Assembly: GCA_030407085.1 (NCBI GenBank)
Contig: CM059585.1
Span: 8,301,001 to 8,365,000 of the forward strand
Reading direction: 5' to 3'
Length of the DNA stretch: 64,000 bases
Source: Trichopria drosophilae
Lineage: Eukaryota; Arthropoda; Insecta; Hymenoptera; Diapriidae
In this document: piece by piece, positions 11,901-21,826 of the stretch
How positions within the stretch are numbered: position 1 is the stretch's first letter
How the letters are laid out: the number at the start of each line of letters is the position of its first letter
Program-made: the position numbers and the translations under genes
Notes under the pieces: model-generated
What the model was told of the DNA's origin: nothing
The model's input: the letters and a program-made list of their open reading frames with translations, nothing else
The model's database searches: none

Positions 11901-13535
11901 ACAACATTCAAAACAAAAATATATTTAAAAAAATTCTTTTAAAAAATGTTTATTATTTCAAAAGAAATTGACTTTCTCGGATTTTCCAGTGGCAAACATT
12001 TTTTTTAAATTCACACCTTTTTTTTTAGATACCTAAAAAATTTCCCAGATGAAATTGAAGTCTACTAGTCCTTCTCTACATGTAGTATATAAAATAGTAA
12101 GCGAATACTTTTGAAAATCAAACAAAACTTTACGTTGTAAAAATTTATGCGAACTTCGACATTCAAAGGTTTTCGCAACTCTCATATACAATGGAGTGTT
12201 ATTTCAAGAAAACGTGTTTTATATGACGATATTTTAATATTAGATAAAACAATTATTGCACTAATGCGTGGGTGATATTACAAACGTATAAAAAGTTGTG
12301 TATCCTAAAGAAAACATCAAGTAGCACAATTACTCCAGTTGTATATTTCAGGACAAATTCGATTCTTTCTATAATTTGCTACATAAAAAAATGTAATGAT
12401 ATAGTCATTCTCTGCAAATAGAAAGAAATAATTTGTTATTATAAAAATACCATAGTGCATTTTTTTATAACAATAGTATAGAAAAAACATTTATAACTAT
12501 TAAATTTTAGTACATTCATATTTTTACTACACTATGATTGACCGTAATCCGAGATTAAAAAATACATAATCCATTAAATATCCTTCTTGTTTAACAATTA
12601 ATTGAATACTTTATAAGGACTTTATGGTATACCAGCAAAGAATTGGATGAGCTTCTTTATTTTTGCAGGGAATCTTGTATTCTATTCTGTTGACCGTAAT
12701 TAATTAGAAAATAAATTCGATCTATGTCATCAATAAAATATTGCTATCTATTTTATAAAAAAGTTCAGCAAAAGTGACGGTAAGACTATAGAATAATATA
12801 TACTTTTGTACTTAATTTCATGATAATTTATTACAAACTGTAGTTCTGGGATCTTTACCAAACTATTTACACACATTTGATAAGTATATACCATATTAAA
12901 TATCATTCTTTTTCTGTTCCGTATGCATCCTTAAGGAGGTTCCTGCGCGAGAAGAGAACTACATATATACATACAATCAGACGAGCGACGACTCGACGTT
13001 GACACGTGTCTGGCAAACGCGTCTCGACATGCGCGAGCCAACGAATTGATACAAATATTTTAAAAATTAGTATTGCTTATCTTTTCCAACTTTTTTCGTA
13101 TTATTTATATTCCCCTGCATCACATACTAGTTTTTCAAGAAATTCTAGAGAAAATCGTTTCCGCAATCGAAAAAAATATAGACGTTTTCGACGGCCTTGG
13201 TGTAAGGAACACGATCATTAGAAACTTTGAAGTTAAATGTGTCAAAATCTGATATTGCTTTTATACAAAATTTAGAGAAAAGCGTTTTGGGAGGAACAAA
13301 CTTTACTTCCTTACTTATTTACAAAATAAAATAAAAAGATTAGAACAAACATTTTTGCAAAATTTTATATTGAATATTACGCATAAAATGGACTTACCTT
13401 AAACAATAATAAAACCACGATAATCAGTGACATTTATATTTATGTCATTTCAATTCACTTTTTTACTTATTAAAAAACTGACCAATTTTCGTTTTCCCTG
13501 ACATTTCCCGGTTTTCCCGGTCTGTGGCCACTCTG
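8908..13535 (-). mobile_element. hAT-family DNA transposon (4.63 kb) inside the gypsy protease
   Basis: The ends are CAGGGTGACCAC (8908-8919) and its imperfect complement GTGGCCACTCTG (13524-13535), a 12-bp terminal inverted repeat with two mismatches. TACTA flanks it on both sides (8903-8907 and 13536-13540), a 5-bp target duplication. The interrupted protease coding sequence continues across the insertion with one base missing. Subterminal repeats of CCCTGA and CCCGG occur at both ends. hAT elements normally make 8-bp duplications; a 5-bp hAT group is known, and the transposase C-terminus here is clearly hAT-like. The noncoding right part (11540-13520) is AT-rich with no other gene. Confidence 0.88.
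9338..11536 (-). pseudogene. hAT transposase, nearly full length, frameshifted
   Basis: The first frame (11536-10970) starts MGPVKSTRFN and has a BED-like zinc finger, C35-x2-C38 followed by H50 and H55. Collinear frames follow at 10886-10689 and 10702-9683 (STRYLTSAFLNHASAADLL, later CSVRWLENNEVAERA, typical of the hAT central region). The last frame (9619-9338) reads LSHGNANLERGFSVNREYL, the hAT C-terminal dimerisation motif (usual form SNA-x-VER-x-FS), then KEESLIAHRQ. Breaks are a stop near 10905, a frameshift near 10700, and a stop plus frameshift between 9683 and 9620. The protein could not be made intact from this copy, but damage is light, so the insertion is fairly recent. It lies on the same strand as the host gypsy element. 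Confidence 0.88.
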
Positions 13536-13540
13536 TACTA

Positions 13541-13712
13541 CGAATCAACCGTTATAGTTTCTTGAATAAAACCGTGCGACTTTACTTCATTTCCAGACTC
13601 TCCAAAACCAATTAATAAACTTGAACCTCGCAAAAACTTAAAACCATGTTCTAATACTCGCGATGCCTTAATCGTGCAATCGGAACTAGCCGTATCGATT
13701 ATTGTCTCTAAA
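13541..13712 (-). pseudogene. Gypsy aspartic protease, N-terminal part
   Basis: On the minus strand this reads ETIIDTASSDCTI, the catalytic Asp-Thr-(Gly/Ala) loop of a retroviral-type protease (here DTA). It then gives LLIGFGESGN and ends ETITVDS at the hAT insertion. The matching C-terminal half (VVFRVVPDD...DIIIGRNF) starts at about 8902 on the other side of the hAT element. The reading frame shifts by one base across the junction. Confidence 0.85.
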
Positions 13713-14356
13713 TTAAATACAGAAAGTTAAATTATATAAACAATTAAGTTTTTCTTGGTAATCAAATTATTATTCTCAGATTACGAACCTTTATTGGTTT
13801 GAATCTTACCTACAAAATTTTGACTTTTTGTATTACACTCATTGTTTTACAATTTTGGCTCCGGTCTGTTCAACTTATCCACTAATACATGTCTAATTTT
13901 TGTAGTGATGACTATATTTTAAATATTTAATATCTAGTATTGCAGTAGAAAAAAAATATTCAAAAAAACTACAATTATGTTTATCTTAAGATTAGTGCAC
14001 TTAATGCTATGAAACTATATACATCTATTTACACCTATTTACATATTTTTATTTCGTTTTCGAAGTTTGCAGTATATGGTTTGGTAATCTATATCTTAAC
14101 CTAAACGGTACATTGTCATATTTAATCTTACAGGTATTTTTCAGTATTGTCAACTTATCTAATCCTTCATAAAATCTTGTAGATTGGACGCGATATTTAA
14201 TTTTGAGTTTGTAAATCTAATTTTCATTTTATACTGCATTGAATGCCGGGATATAGCATTTAAGCAGTGATCAAATGAAGAATACATTCTAGACTTAGAT
14301 ATTAGTACTAGAACGTTGGTGTAACCGATTGTAGCAAATAAGAAAATACAGGTATA

Positions 14357-14941
14357 TTTCTTGACCGCTTTAATAAAATTAAAAAAACAAAATTAAATTA
14401 AAGAAACAATTCAGTTTTTCTTGGTAATACGGTCCTCTTACTAATTCTAAAAAAAGTAAACAAAGAAAATATGACGCAACTGGGATATCAGTTCGCGTCT
14501 AGCACAATAAATTAATCGGTACTTATATATAAAATTTTTGAATCACCTACTATTGGATTTAATATTAAAAATCATCCCTCTAGCGCTTATAATTAGAACT
14601 ATTATTAAAATGCGTTTCGCGCCAGGAGGGCAAGGATGCCATAAGCCCTGTTAAAGAGCACAACATGGCATCGTGGTGCGAAACGCATTTTAACAATAGT
14701 TCTAAATATAAGCGCTAGAGGGATGATTTTTAATATTAAATCCAATAGTAGGTGATTCAAAAATTTTACATATAAGTACCGAATAATTTATTGCGGTAGA
14801 CGTGAACTGATATCTCAGTTGCGTCATATTTTCTTTGTTTACTTTTTTCAGAATTAGTAAGAGGACCGGATTACCAAGAAAAACTTTATTGTTTATTTAA
14901 TTTAATTTTGTTTATTTAATTTTATAAAAGCGGTCAAGAAA
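14357..14941. mobile_element. Palindromic MITE, near-complete foldback (family A)
   Basis: Two arms of about 285 bp are nearly perfect inverted copies: TTTCTTGACCGCTTTA at the left end and its complement at the right end. TATA flanks both sides (14353-14356 and 14942-14945), consistent with a TA-target insertion. The centre near 14630-14680 has GCGAAACGC motifs on both strands. It lies between the gypsy zinc knuckles and protease. The flanking piece 13725-13790 repeats part of an arm (AAGTTTTTCTTGGTAAT), so an older fragment of the same family may adjoin it. No ORF. Confidence 0.88.
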
Positions 14942-15001
14942 TATATTGTGTCTAAATCATGAACATTTCCAAGTTTAACGCGTTTTCAATATTTCGAATC
15001 A

Positions 15002-15190
15002 CTATTTTGAGTTAGTAACAATTAAATTGATCGATACTTTCGCCATTCTCTTAGGTTGATTACAATCTTTTGAAATGTGTCCAAACTCATTACAATTGTA
15101 ACATTTTATTTCACGTTTCACGGTACAATTTTTCGCAAAATGTCCTTGTCCATGACACCGAAAACATTCGCGCACTGGGATACCTGACAT
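15002..15190 (-). pseudogene. Gypsy nucleocapsid with two CCHC zinc knuckles
   Basis: The frame contains CFRCHGQGHFAKNC and CYNCNEFGHISKDC, two perfect C-x2-C-x4-H-x4-C zinc knuckles that bind genomic RNA in retroelements. It lies just downstream of the gag frame in element orientation but in another frame, so a frameshift separates gag matrix/capsid from nucleocapsid. It ends in sequence that should lead to the protease, now 1.3 kb away because of insertions. Confidence 0.9.
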
Positions 15191-15324
15191 CGATGACTCT
15201 ACCTTGTTACTTTACGACTCACTGCTTCACGGTGTAACTGACGTCTTCGTCGTCGAATTCCATTTTCGCCGATCCAAGAAAATTTCGAATTTTTCATCTT
15301 CTCATCTAAACGTTGTCTTCTGGA

Positions 15325-16110
15325 TTACTCGAGTCCTTCGTGTCTTACAATGTTGGAAAGAAGATCACCTACGTCAAAGTGAGTTTGGCTCCTGATAGCT
15401 GAACTTGTCGATTTAGACCTTAAACCTACAGCCACTTGAGTCACAATTTCAGACATTTCGAAATTGAGTGCTTTGCATAAGCGAACCTTATCGAAGAAAT
15501 ACTCTCGAGTGTCCTCGCCTGGTTTCTGGCACCTTTTTTGCAGTTCTTCCCATTTCGCTGTCATTGCCTTTTCTTGCAAAAATGTATTAGCGAAAGCTTG
15601 CCTGAATGATCGCCAGTCTACTATTCTGTGCAAGTTTCCAATGTACCAGTTTTTCGCTGCTCTAGTCAAATGACTTCGTGCTTTCTCGAAAGCTATCGGT
15701 TCCGTCCAACTGTGCAAAACTGCAGTTGATTCCAGCTGTTTTAGCCACACTTTCGCGTTTGCCGATCCGGATAGACCGTCGAAATCGACTATGTTGTGCG
15801 AGAGATCCGGAAACACAGTGTACTGCACGTTAACGTTGGATTGGCTCTGCGTTACCGACTGTAGCGCTGCCGAATTCTGCTGTACCACCAAAGACATCTG
15901 TGCGAAAAGTTGCGACATATCGAGCAGCGATGAGCGCGACGAGTTCGGCGATTGAAGGTTGGAATGCAGCAAAACTCCCCCTTCTCCATTGTTATTTCCT
16001 CCTTTACTTCCCGCCATGTGTAACACAGCATCTGTCGCTTGTGTCGAGGTTTGATCCGCCGGCATCTTGTGCACGCGCGAACTAAAGTCTTGGCAACTTA
16101 AATTAAACAA
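15325..16110 (-). CDS. Gypsy Gag (capsid region), 261 aa open frame
   Basis: This is an intact open frame starting MFNLSCQDFS, with a possible internal start at MPADQTST. The first ~100 residues are Ser/Gln/Asn-rich. From FDGLSGSANAKVWLKQLE onward it matches the retrotransposon Gag fold: AKNWYIGNL, WRSFRQAFANTFL and DTREYFFDKVRLC are the helices usually seen in this domain. Gag would self-assemble into virus-like particles around element RNA. The frame ends at IVRHEGLE just before the zinc-knuckle frame. The element is dead overall, so expression is doubtful, but this frame carries no stop. Confidence 0.88.
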   Translation of the reverse strand: MFNLSCQDFSSRVHKMPADQTSTQATDAVLHMAGSKGGNNNGEGGVLLHSNLQSPNSSRSSLLDMSQLFAQMSLVVQQNSAALQSVTQSQSNVNVQYTVFPDLSHNIVDFDGLSGSANAKVWLKQLESTAVLHSWTEPIAFEKARSHLTRAAKNWYIGNLHRIVDWRSFRQAFANTFLQEKAMTAKWEELQKRCQKPGEDTREYFFDKVRLCKALNFEMSEIVTQVAVGLRSKSTSSAIRSQTHFDVGDLLSNIVRHEGLE

Positions 16111-16129
16111 TTCGGGATTCTATTTACGG

Positions 16130-16610
16130 TGAAGAGAATTCTGGGTTTGCACGATCGCGTTTGGTTCGATTCTTCGGTTAATCCTGCGTTCACTCTGAAT
16201 GTCCAACTTCTGAATTATTAGGAAAACCACTAAGGATAAGGGCGGAATCTTTGTTAAACAACAGGATTACAAAATCTTTCTCTAGCGTTCTTTATTTCTT
16301 GATACAGAAATTTACAACGCTTGGCGACGATCGCTTAAAGCTTTTTTTTTTAATCAAAAACGTACCCGCACGTTTACCCTGTTCCGACACGTTTTGCCAC
16401 GGTAGTCAACTATTAACCTTTGTTCGCGGTGATTCTCGACGCTTCTCGAACGCACACGTCCACGTCTAGATCGGTTCTCTCGACTTCGTGATCGCGACCT
16501 CGCGCTCCCTCGGGCAACTCCGCGAGTTGCTTCGGACATTTCCGCGCATCTTCGCTTCCCTCGTTCGACGCTACTCGGGGCCACTTATACTTCAACGTTA
16601 GGATCCAACA
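16130..16610 (-). repeat. Putative 5' LTR and leader of the gypsy element
   Basis: The segment lies immediately upstream of gag and is much more GC-rich than its surroundings. On the minus strand it would start TGTTGGATCC at 16610, directly abutting a minisatellite unit. No second LTR survives for comparison, and I could not identify a convincing primer-binding site, so the 3' boundary is uncertain. Arg/Ser-rich short frames inside it (16354-16595) look like by-products of composition. Confidence 0.45.
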
Positions 16611-17207
16611 CTTTGTTGGTTGGAATATAACATCTTACCTTTGCCATGCGGAAAGACATTTTAAGTAACAATTGACGAGCGTTGCGGCTACCTCTGCTTA
16701 ACACAGTCAAGCATGCCAATTTAAGCGGAAGATATAATTGTCACCGCAGAATCTTGATTTACACGGACTGCTTATATATATATATATATTTAAATGATAT
16801 TGACTACTAATGGATTCTGTTTCCATCTAGTGACAATGGGATTAACTAATGTCTATTGTATATCTGTGCGTTTCGTCCCGAGTCCTCTATTTAGGTTTAT
16901 TTAAAAATTCTGTTAGACGGTTATATCTTAATGAGAATATTTATTTATTTTATTTATATACGGACAATAAGTCCTTAATACAATATAATCTAAAGAATTA
17001 CGTAAAAAAAAATTTTTATATATAAGACGACAATCTTAATTACACAAAAAAAAATATATATTTAAAATGTATGCCGCAAAAATAGCTAACACATAACAAA
17101 TTTTTATAAAATATAATTACACGACTCACGAACTACGAAAATTGTATCTACATTATTAAAATTTGTTGTGTGTTAGCTATTTTTGCGGCATACATTTTAA
17201 ATATATA

Positions 17208-17812
17208 CAGGGTCATCGAAAAGTATCGGACCCCCCTAATATCTTCAGTTAGAATGCACTTAGGAGAAAATGGCCAATAGCAAAGTTGTATGGTTTCAAG
17301 CGGGGAGTAAGATGATGACCTTGACTTTGACCTTGACCATGTCCTTCAAGGTCATTTCAAGGTCAATCTTATTTTTTTAAATAGAACCCCCTACATTTTA
17401 TTGCATATTCTTATAGCTTATCTCGAGAGCTTTCCAAAACACTATAATAAAATATTTTTTTATTAAGTACTTTTTGAGTTATAAAGGTTTGAAGTTAACA
17501 ATTTGTTAAGTCAAAATGCATGCTTACTGAAAATATTAGGGGGATCCGATTAATGTATTTTCTTTAAACCAATTAATTGGTCTCATTATTCCGCGCACAA
17601 AAGTATTAAGGTTATGATTACTGAAAACTAAATAATATTTTACAAGATATTTTACATTTTGTGTCAGACATGTGAAGGACATGGTCAAGGTCAAAGTCAA
17701 GGTCATCATCTTACTCCCCGCTTGAAACCATACAACTTTGCTATTGGACATTTTCTCCTAAGTGCATTCTAACTGAAGATATTAGGGGGTCCGATACTTT
17801 TCGATGACCCTG
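17208..17812. mobile_element. TA-flanked foldback MITE with TCAAGGTCA array
   Basis: The termini are CAGGGTCATCGAAAAGTATC and its inverted copy, with TA on both sides (17206-17207, 17813-17814). The arms are about 160 bp. The exact 9-mer TCAAGGTCA (either strand) occurs six times, at 17316, 17328, 17346, 17357, 17685 and 17697. This is the consensus half-site of FTZ-F1/ERR-type nuclear receptors. No protein is encoded; the CAGGG ends and TA target fit mobilisation by a Tc1/mariner-type transposase. Confidence 0.88.
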
Positions 17813-18042
17813 TATATTTTTTTTGTGTAATTAAGATTGTCGTCTTATATATAAAAATTTTTTTTTACGTAATTCTTTAGATTATATTGTATTAAGGACT
17901 TATTGTCCGTATATAAATAAAATAAATAAATATTCTCATTAAGATATAACCGTCTAACAGAATTTTTAAATAAACCTAAATAGAGGACTCGGGACGAAAC
18001 GCACAGATATACAATAGACATTAGTTAATCCCATTGTCACTA

Positions 18043-18885
18043 CACGGAAAGAAAGAAACACGACCGAGTCCTGTCTACGCAGCACTGGTTACTGCGTGGT
18101 CGGTTCGCAAATACTTTTTATTTCAACTCGCTATAGCTCAGTCAGTTTTGAGAATTTTGAAACGAATAAAAAATGAAATTGTTCATTACAGTTTCCCAGA
18201 TCTAGTGCACTAAGAAAAAATGATACATCTTAATAAATAAAAAAGTTATTAATTTTTTAATGCAGAACTGCGAAATTTGTGTTTTTATAGATTCAGGCGC
18301 TTCGTTTATCGAGCGAATTTCAAGCATCCGAAAACTTTCAGCAAGAAAGTTGTTCATTAAGCTTTGAACAAATTTTCTGGAAAGTTTCATCTCCATTGCA
18401 TTAATAGTTTAAAAGTAATCAATGTTTAAAATAGGTAGCGGCCGACGGCCAGCGCGTCATGTGTGCCACGGCGATGCGCGCAAGGCCACAACCAACATTA
18501 AACATTCATTACTTTTAAACTATTAATGCAATGGAGATGAAACTTTACAGAAAATTTGTTCATACCTTAATGAACAACTTTCCTGCTGAAAGTTTTCGGA
18601 TGCTTGAAATTCGCTCGATAAACGAAGCGCCTGAATGTATAAAAATACAAATTTCGCAGTTCTGCATTAAAAAATTAATAACTTTTTTATTTATTAAGAT
18701 ATATCATTTTTTTCTTAGTGCAGTAGATCTGGGAAACTGTAACGAACAATTTCATTTTTTATTCGTTTCAAAATTCTCAAAATTGACTGAGTTATAGCGA
18801 GTTGAAATAGAAAGTATTTGCGAACCGGCCACGCAGTAACCAGTGCTGCGTAGACAGGACTCAGTCGTGTTTCTTCCTTTCCGTG
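18043..18885. mobile_element. TA-flanked foldback MITE, CACGGAAAG termini
   Basis: It begins CACGGAAAGAAAGAAACACG and ends with the complement, with TA on each side (18041-18042, 18886-18887). The arms (about 18043-18430 and 18500-18885) are about 385 bp and roughly 95% alike by eye. The spacer of about 60 bp is GC-rich (GGTAGCGGCCGACGGCCAGC). It interrupts the right arm of the surrounding palindrome at a site still intact in the left arm. The short ORFs on either strand (18202-18396, 18531-18797) are the two arms read in mirror image. Confidence 0.88.
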
Positions 18886-19077
18886 TAGATGGAAACAGAA
18901 TCCATTAGTAGTCAATATCATTTAAATATATATATAAGCAGTCCGTGTAAATCAAGATTCTGCGGTGATAATTATATATCTTCCGCTTAAATTTGCCTGC
19001 TTGACTGTGTTAAGCAGAGGTAGCCGCAACGCTCGTCAATTGTTACTTAAAATGTCTTTCCGCATGGCATGTATATA

Positions 19078-19776
19078 CAGGGTGTACGAAAAGTCCCGGG
19101 ACGGTTGAATAACTTTCGAAAGAATAAAAATTTCAAAAATCGCCGAAATACGTGATTCGATTTTTCAAACAAGCAATCTTTTGAGAGGGGGTTTCGGCCC
19201 CCCAACCTCAAGGGGGGCGGGGGGCACGAGAGGGGCCAAAAATCTTAAATGGCAACATGGTTTGAGTGGGGGCTCATTTGAAAGGTATTTTCGAGACGAA
19301 TTCAGATCACTGGTCATAGAGGGCGCTGCGATCATTTTTCGGAGAGATACAAGTAAAAGAGCTTTTCAATGTAACATTCAGAAACGGGTTGACACCCGTT
19401 TAAGAATATTGTTTTACACGATTTTAAGTTTTTTAAGTTTTTTAAGAATATTGAATTACACGATTCGGCGACTTCGAAATTTTCATTTTTTCAAACGTTA
19501 GTACGTCTAAGATCTGAAAAAGTCAAAAATCTCTGCGAAAAATGATCGCAGCGCCCTCTATGACCAGTGATCTGATTTCATCTCGAAAATACCTTTCAAA
19601 TGAGCCCCCACTCAAACCATGTTGCCATTTAAGATTTTTGGCCCCCCTCGTGCAGGCCGAAACCCCCCCTCAAAAGATAGCTTGTTTGAAAAATCGAATC
19701 ACGTGTTTCGGCGATTTTTGAAATTTTTATTCTTTCGAAAGTTATTCAACCGTCCCGGGACTTTTCGTACACCCTG
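19078..19776. mobile_element. TA-flanked foldback MITE, CAGGGTGTACGAAAAGTCCC termini
   Basis: The left end CAGGGTGTACGAAAAGTCCC and its complement at the right end are flanked by TA (19076-19077, 19777-19778). The arms of about 240 bp carry G-rich tracts (GGGGGGCGGGGGG near 19213) and AGAGGGCGCTGCGATCATTT on one side with its complement near 19545. The 106-residue frame at 19181 is arm sequence, not a gene. It adjoins the large palindrome and the 3' end of the Jockey-like element. Confidence 0.88.
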
Positions 19777-19820
19777 TATATATATATATCTATCACGTGT
19801 AGTATTTATACAAATAAATT

Positions 19821-20870
19821 TCACTCCCGAATTGCCGCAGATAACTCATTCCTCATATGCTTAAGTCTAGAGGTGGGGGCATGAAATGCATAGTTTGTTC
19901 GATGTTTTGTTTCGTAAATTATCCTTGGGTTGCGAATACAATAAGGTGTAATTCTATACGGAAATAGCTTCAAACGATCAGTGCATGAAGAATATTTCAG
20001 ATTACGGTAAACAATAGAAACATCATGATAAGAATGAAGCGACTTAACGGTCGGAAAGTAAATTTTTTTCGCAACATCATTATCATTATGATCTAAGAGC
20101 GACATAGAACGTCCCGATTTAAAGGCAAGAAATCTCAGAGCTTTTCTCTGAACCCGTTCAAGCATTTTAATTTCAATTTGAATATAAGGAGACCAGATAG
20201 AGGAGAGGCATAAATGTGGTGTTGAATAACTAAAGAGCGAATAAGACACGCGATTGCCTCAGGATCTTTAAATTCCTTGGTTGTCCTTTGAATAAATCCC
20301 AACATCCTAAGCGCCTTTGAGCAGGACTGCAGTATGTGGTCCGTAAAAGAAAAGTTATCTTGAAATACCACCCCCAGATCAACCTGGTTTATCTACTCTG
20401 ATTAAAACTTTATTTTTATACTTATATGCGAATTCAAATTTATTAGAACACCGACTAAAACTCATACATTTACATTTCATAATGTTTAAGTTAAGCGCAT
20501 TTTGTTCAACCCACATTCCGATCGAATCTAAGTTGATCTGTAATTTTGACGCATCCATCAGTAATGAAATTCTTGAAAAAAGTTTTACGTCATCGGCAAA
20601 AATCAAGAGCTTTGAAAAACGTACAATTTTACTGATATCATTTATATAAATATTGAACAGAATTGGACCTAGATATGAGCCCTGAGGTACACCCGAAGGA
20701 ACGCTAAGAGGATGTTGAAATTCCGTTCTTGATTTTTACTTTTTGAGTCCTTTTAGATAAATAGGACTGAAGCCAACGCAAAAAAGAGCCAGGAAAACCA
20801 AGATCATTAAGTTTGCCCAATAACATAGAATGATTTATAGTATCAAAGCTTTTGAAAAATCTAAATATAT
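19821..20870 (-). pseudogene. RT palm and C-terminal domain of Jockey-like copy A
   Basis: Right to left, the sequence gives FSKAFDT-like and GVPQGSYLGPILFNIYIND-like RT motifs, then MIFADDVKLFSRI (20606) with the catalytic FADD. Further frames follow at 20371-20135 (FSFTDHILQSCSKALRMLGF) and 20249-19821 (VQRKALRFLAFKSGRSMSLL), the usual C-terminal region. Frameshifts near 20375 and 20200 make it inactive. Confidence 0.87.
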
Positions 20871-20875
20871 GGTAT

Positions 20876-21822
20876 TGTTATATCCCAAATCTGAGAAGCA
20901 GATCTGGAACATTAGTTGGCCATTTTTTTGGTCAAGGCACTTAAGCCCTTTACCTGGGAGCTGGCCTATGATCATGAGTGAAAGGAAAGGAAGATTATGA
21001 ATAAAACATTTTATAAATGTATATATATTTTATTTCTTTTTTCACTTACTTGTTTTACGGGAAAAGGAATATTTTAGGGTTTGTTTGGGAACGACCTCAA
21101 CCGCTGAGTAGCGTTTAAAGTCGTCACTGCCCCTCAACCGCTGAGTAGCGTTTAAAGTGCAGTGAAGATCTGGTTCGAGGAGGCTGAATTTATACAGAAT
21201 TTTTACATATACTTGCATGCGTTGGACGAAAAGAGAAGATGAGATAGGAAATACATATCTTATTGGTTAAAAACTTTTGGCGGCAAGAGTTTTCTAGCGG
21301 AAGTCTATCTTTTAAATTTTCCTATTCGTTAAAAATGAATTTCCGCCGAGTGCAGTAGTTTTATTGGGTAGGCCATAAAACTCTCAAGTATCGTGTGTGC
21401 ATTGGGCGGCTTCTCTGTTCGACCAAAGGCATCTAAAAACTAATTTCTAATTTATTGTATAAATAAAAAAATGAAATTTAATTAACTTCATTTGATTAGG
21501 TATGAATTTATCGTTAAAAAAAGTCCAAACACTTAATAGTTTGGTTTAATTTGAAACAAAAATTAATTATTGTTTTTGAGTATTATTTAATCATATTTCA
21601 TTTTTATTCTTAACTTAAGTTTTATGATCTAGTTCTTAACGCTATTCACTAATCACTAGGTTCACTTAATGTTCATTATTAATGTTCATTTTAGTTTTGT
21701 GCACTAATATCTTTCTTCTGGAAAACGTCTTTGTTTCTTTCTTATCTCTTCTATTTTTATCCATGGAGAAAAGCCGGCGTTTCATGGCATGACCTAGTTA
21801 CGATTTTCGTTAGGATGTAACA
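20876..21822. repeat. Solo LTR (947 bp) with 4-bp target duplication GTAT
   Basis: The ends are TGTTATATCC and GGATGTAACA, i.e. TG...CA with a 5-bp TGTTA/TAACA inverted repeat. The host sequence GTAT is present immediately outside both ends (20872-20875, 21823-21826). Inside, a 27-bp unit containing CTCAACCGCTGAGTAGCG is present twice (about 21101 and 21134). There is no coding sequence. TG/CA ends plus a 4-5 bp duplication are the signature of an LTR-retroelement remnant left by LTR-LTR recombination. Orientation is undetermined, and the gypsy LTR at 16.1-16.6 kb does not look related. Confidence 0.85.
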
Positions 21823-21826
21823 GTAT

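Larger units (their letters stand above)
7998..16610 (-). mobile_element. Ty3/gypsy LTR retrotransposon, truncated and interrupted
   Basis: Read on the minus strand, the order is putative LTR (about 16610-16130), gag (16110-15325), zinc knuckles (15190-15002), aspartic protease (13712-13541 plus its C-terminus near 8900-8820), the connector, and the start of reverse transcriptase (8570-7998). The 3' half of pol (rest of RT, RNase H, integrase) and the 3' LTR are missing; pol stops where the minisatellite begins. Two insertions break it: a 4.6-kb hAT transposon exactly inside the protease, and a block containing a palindromic MITE between knuckles and protease. It is a dead copy. Confidence 0.85.
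16643..19068. mobile_element. Large palindromic element with two nested foldback insertions
   Basis: The left arm runs 16643 to about 17100. The right arm is the same sequence inverted but split into three pieces: about 17157-17207, 17813-18042 and 18886-19068. Both gaps are foldback elements flanked by TA. The uninterrupted left arm preserves the empty sites: TA at 16828-16829 (CATCTAGTGAC) for one, and the TATATA run near 17055-17060 for the other. The ends read GCCATGCGGAAAG and CTTTCCGCATGGC. Each arm carries a non-LTR-like 3' tail: GGACTTATTGTCC followed by a TAAATAAA run (minus strand at 16936-16980, plus strand at 17896-17940). Confidence 0.85.

Noticed and set aside
16354..16595. Arg/Ser-rich ORFs on the minus strand resembling SR proteins
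   Set aside because: They lie in the putative LTR/leader of the gypsy element, overlap each other in two frames, and have no conserved domain.
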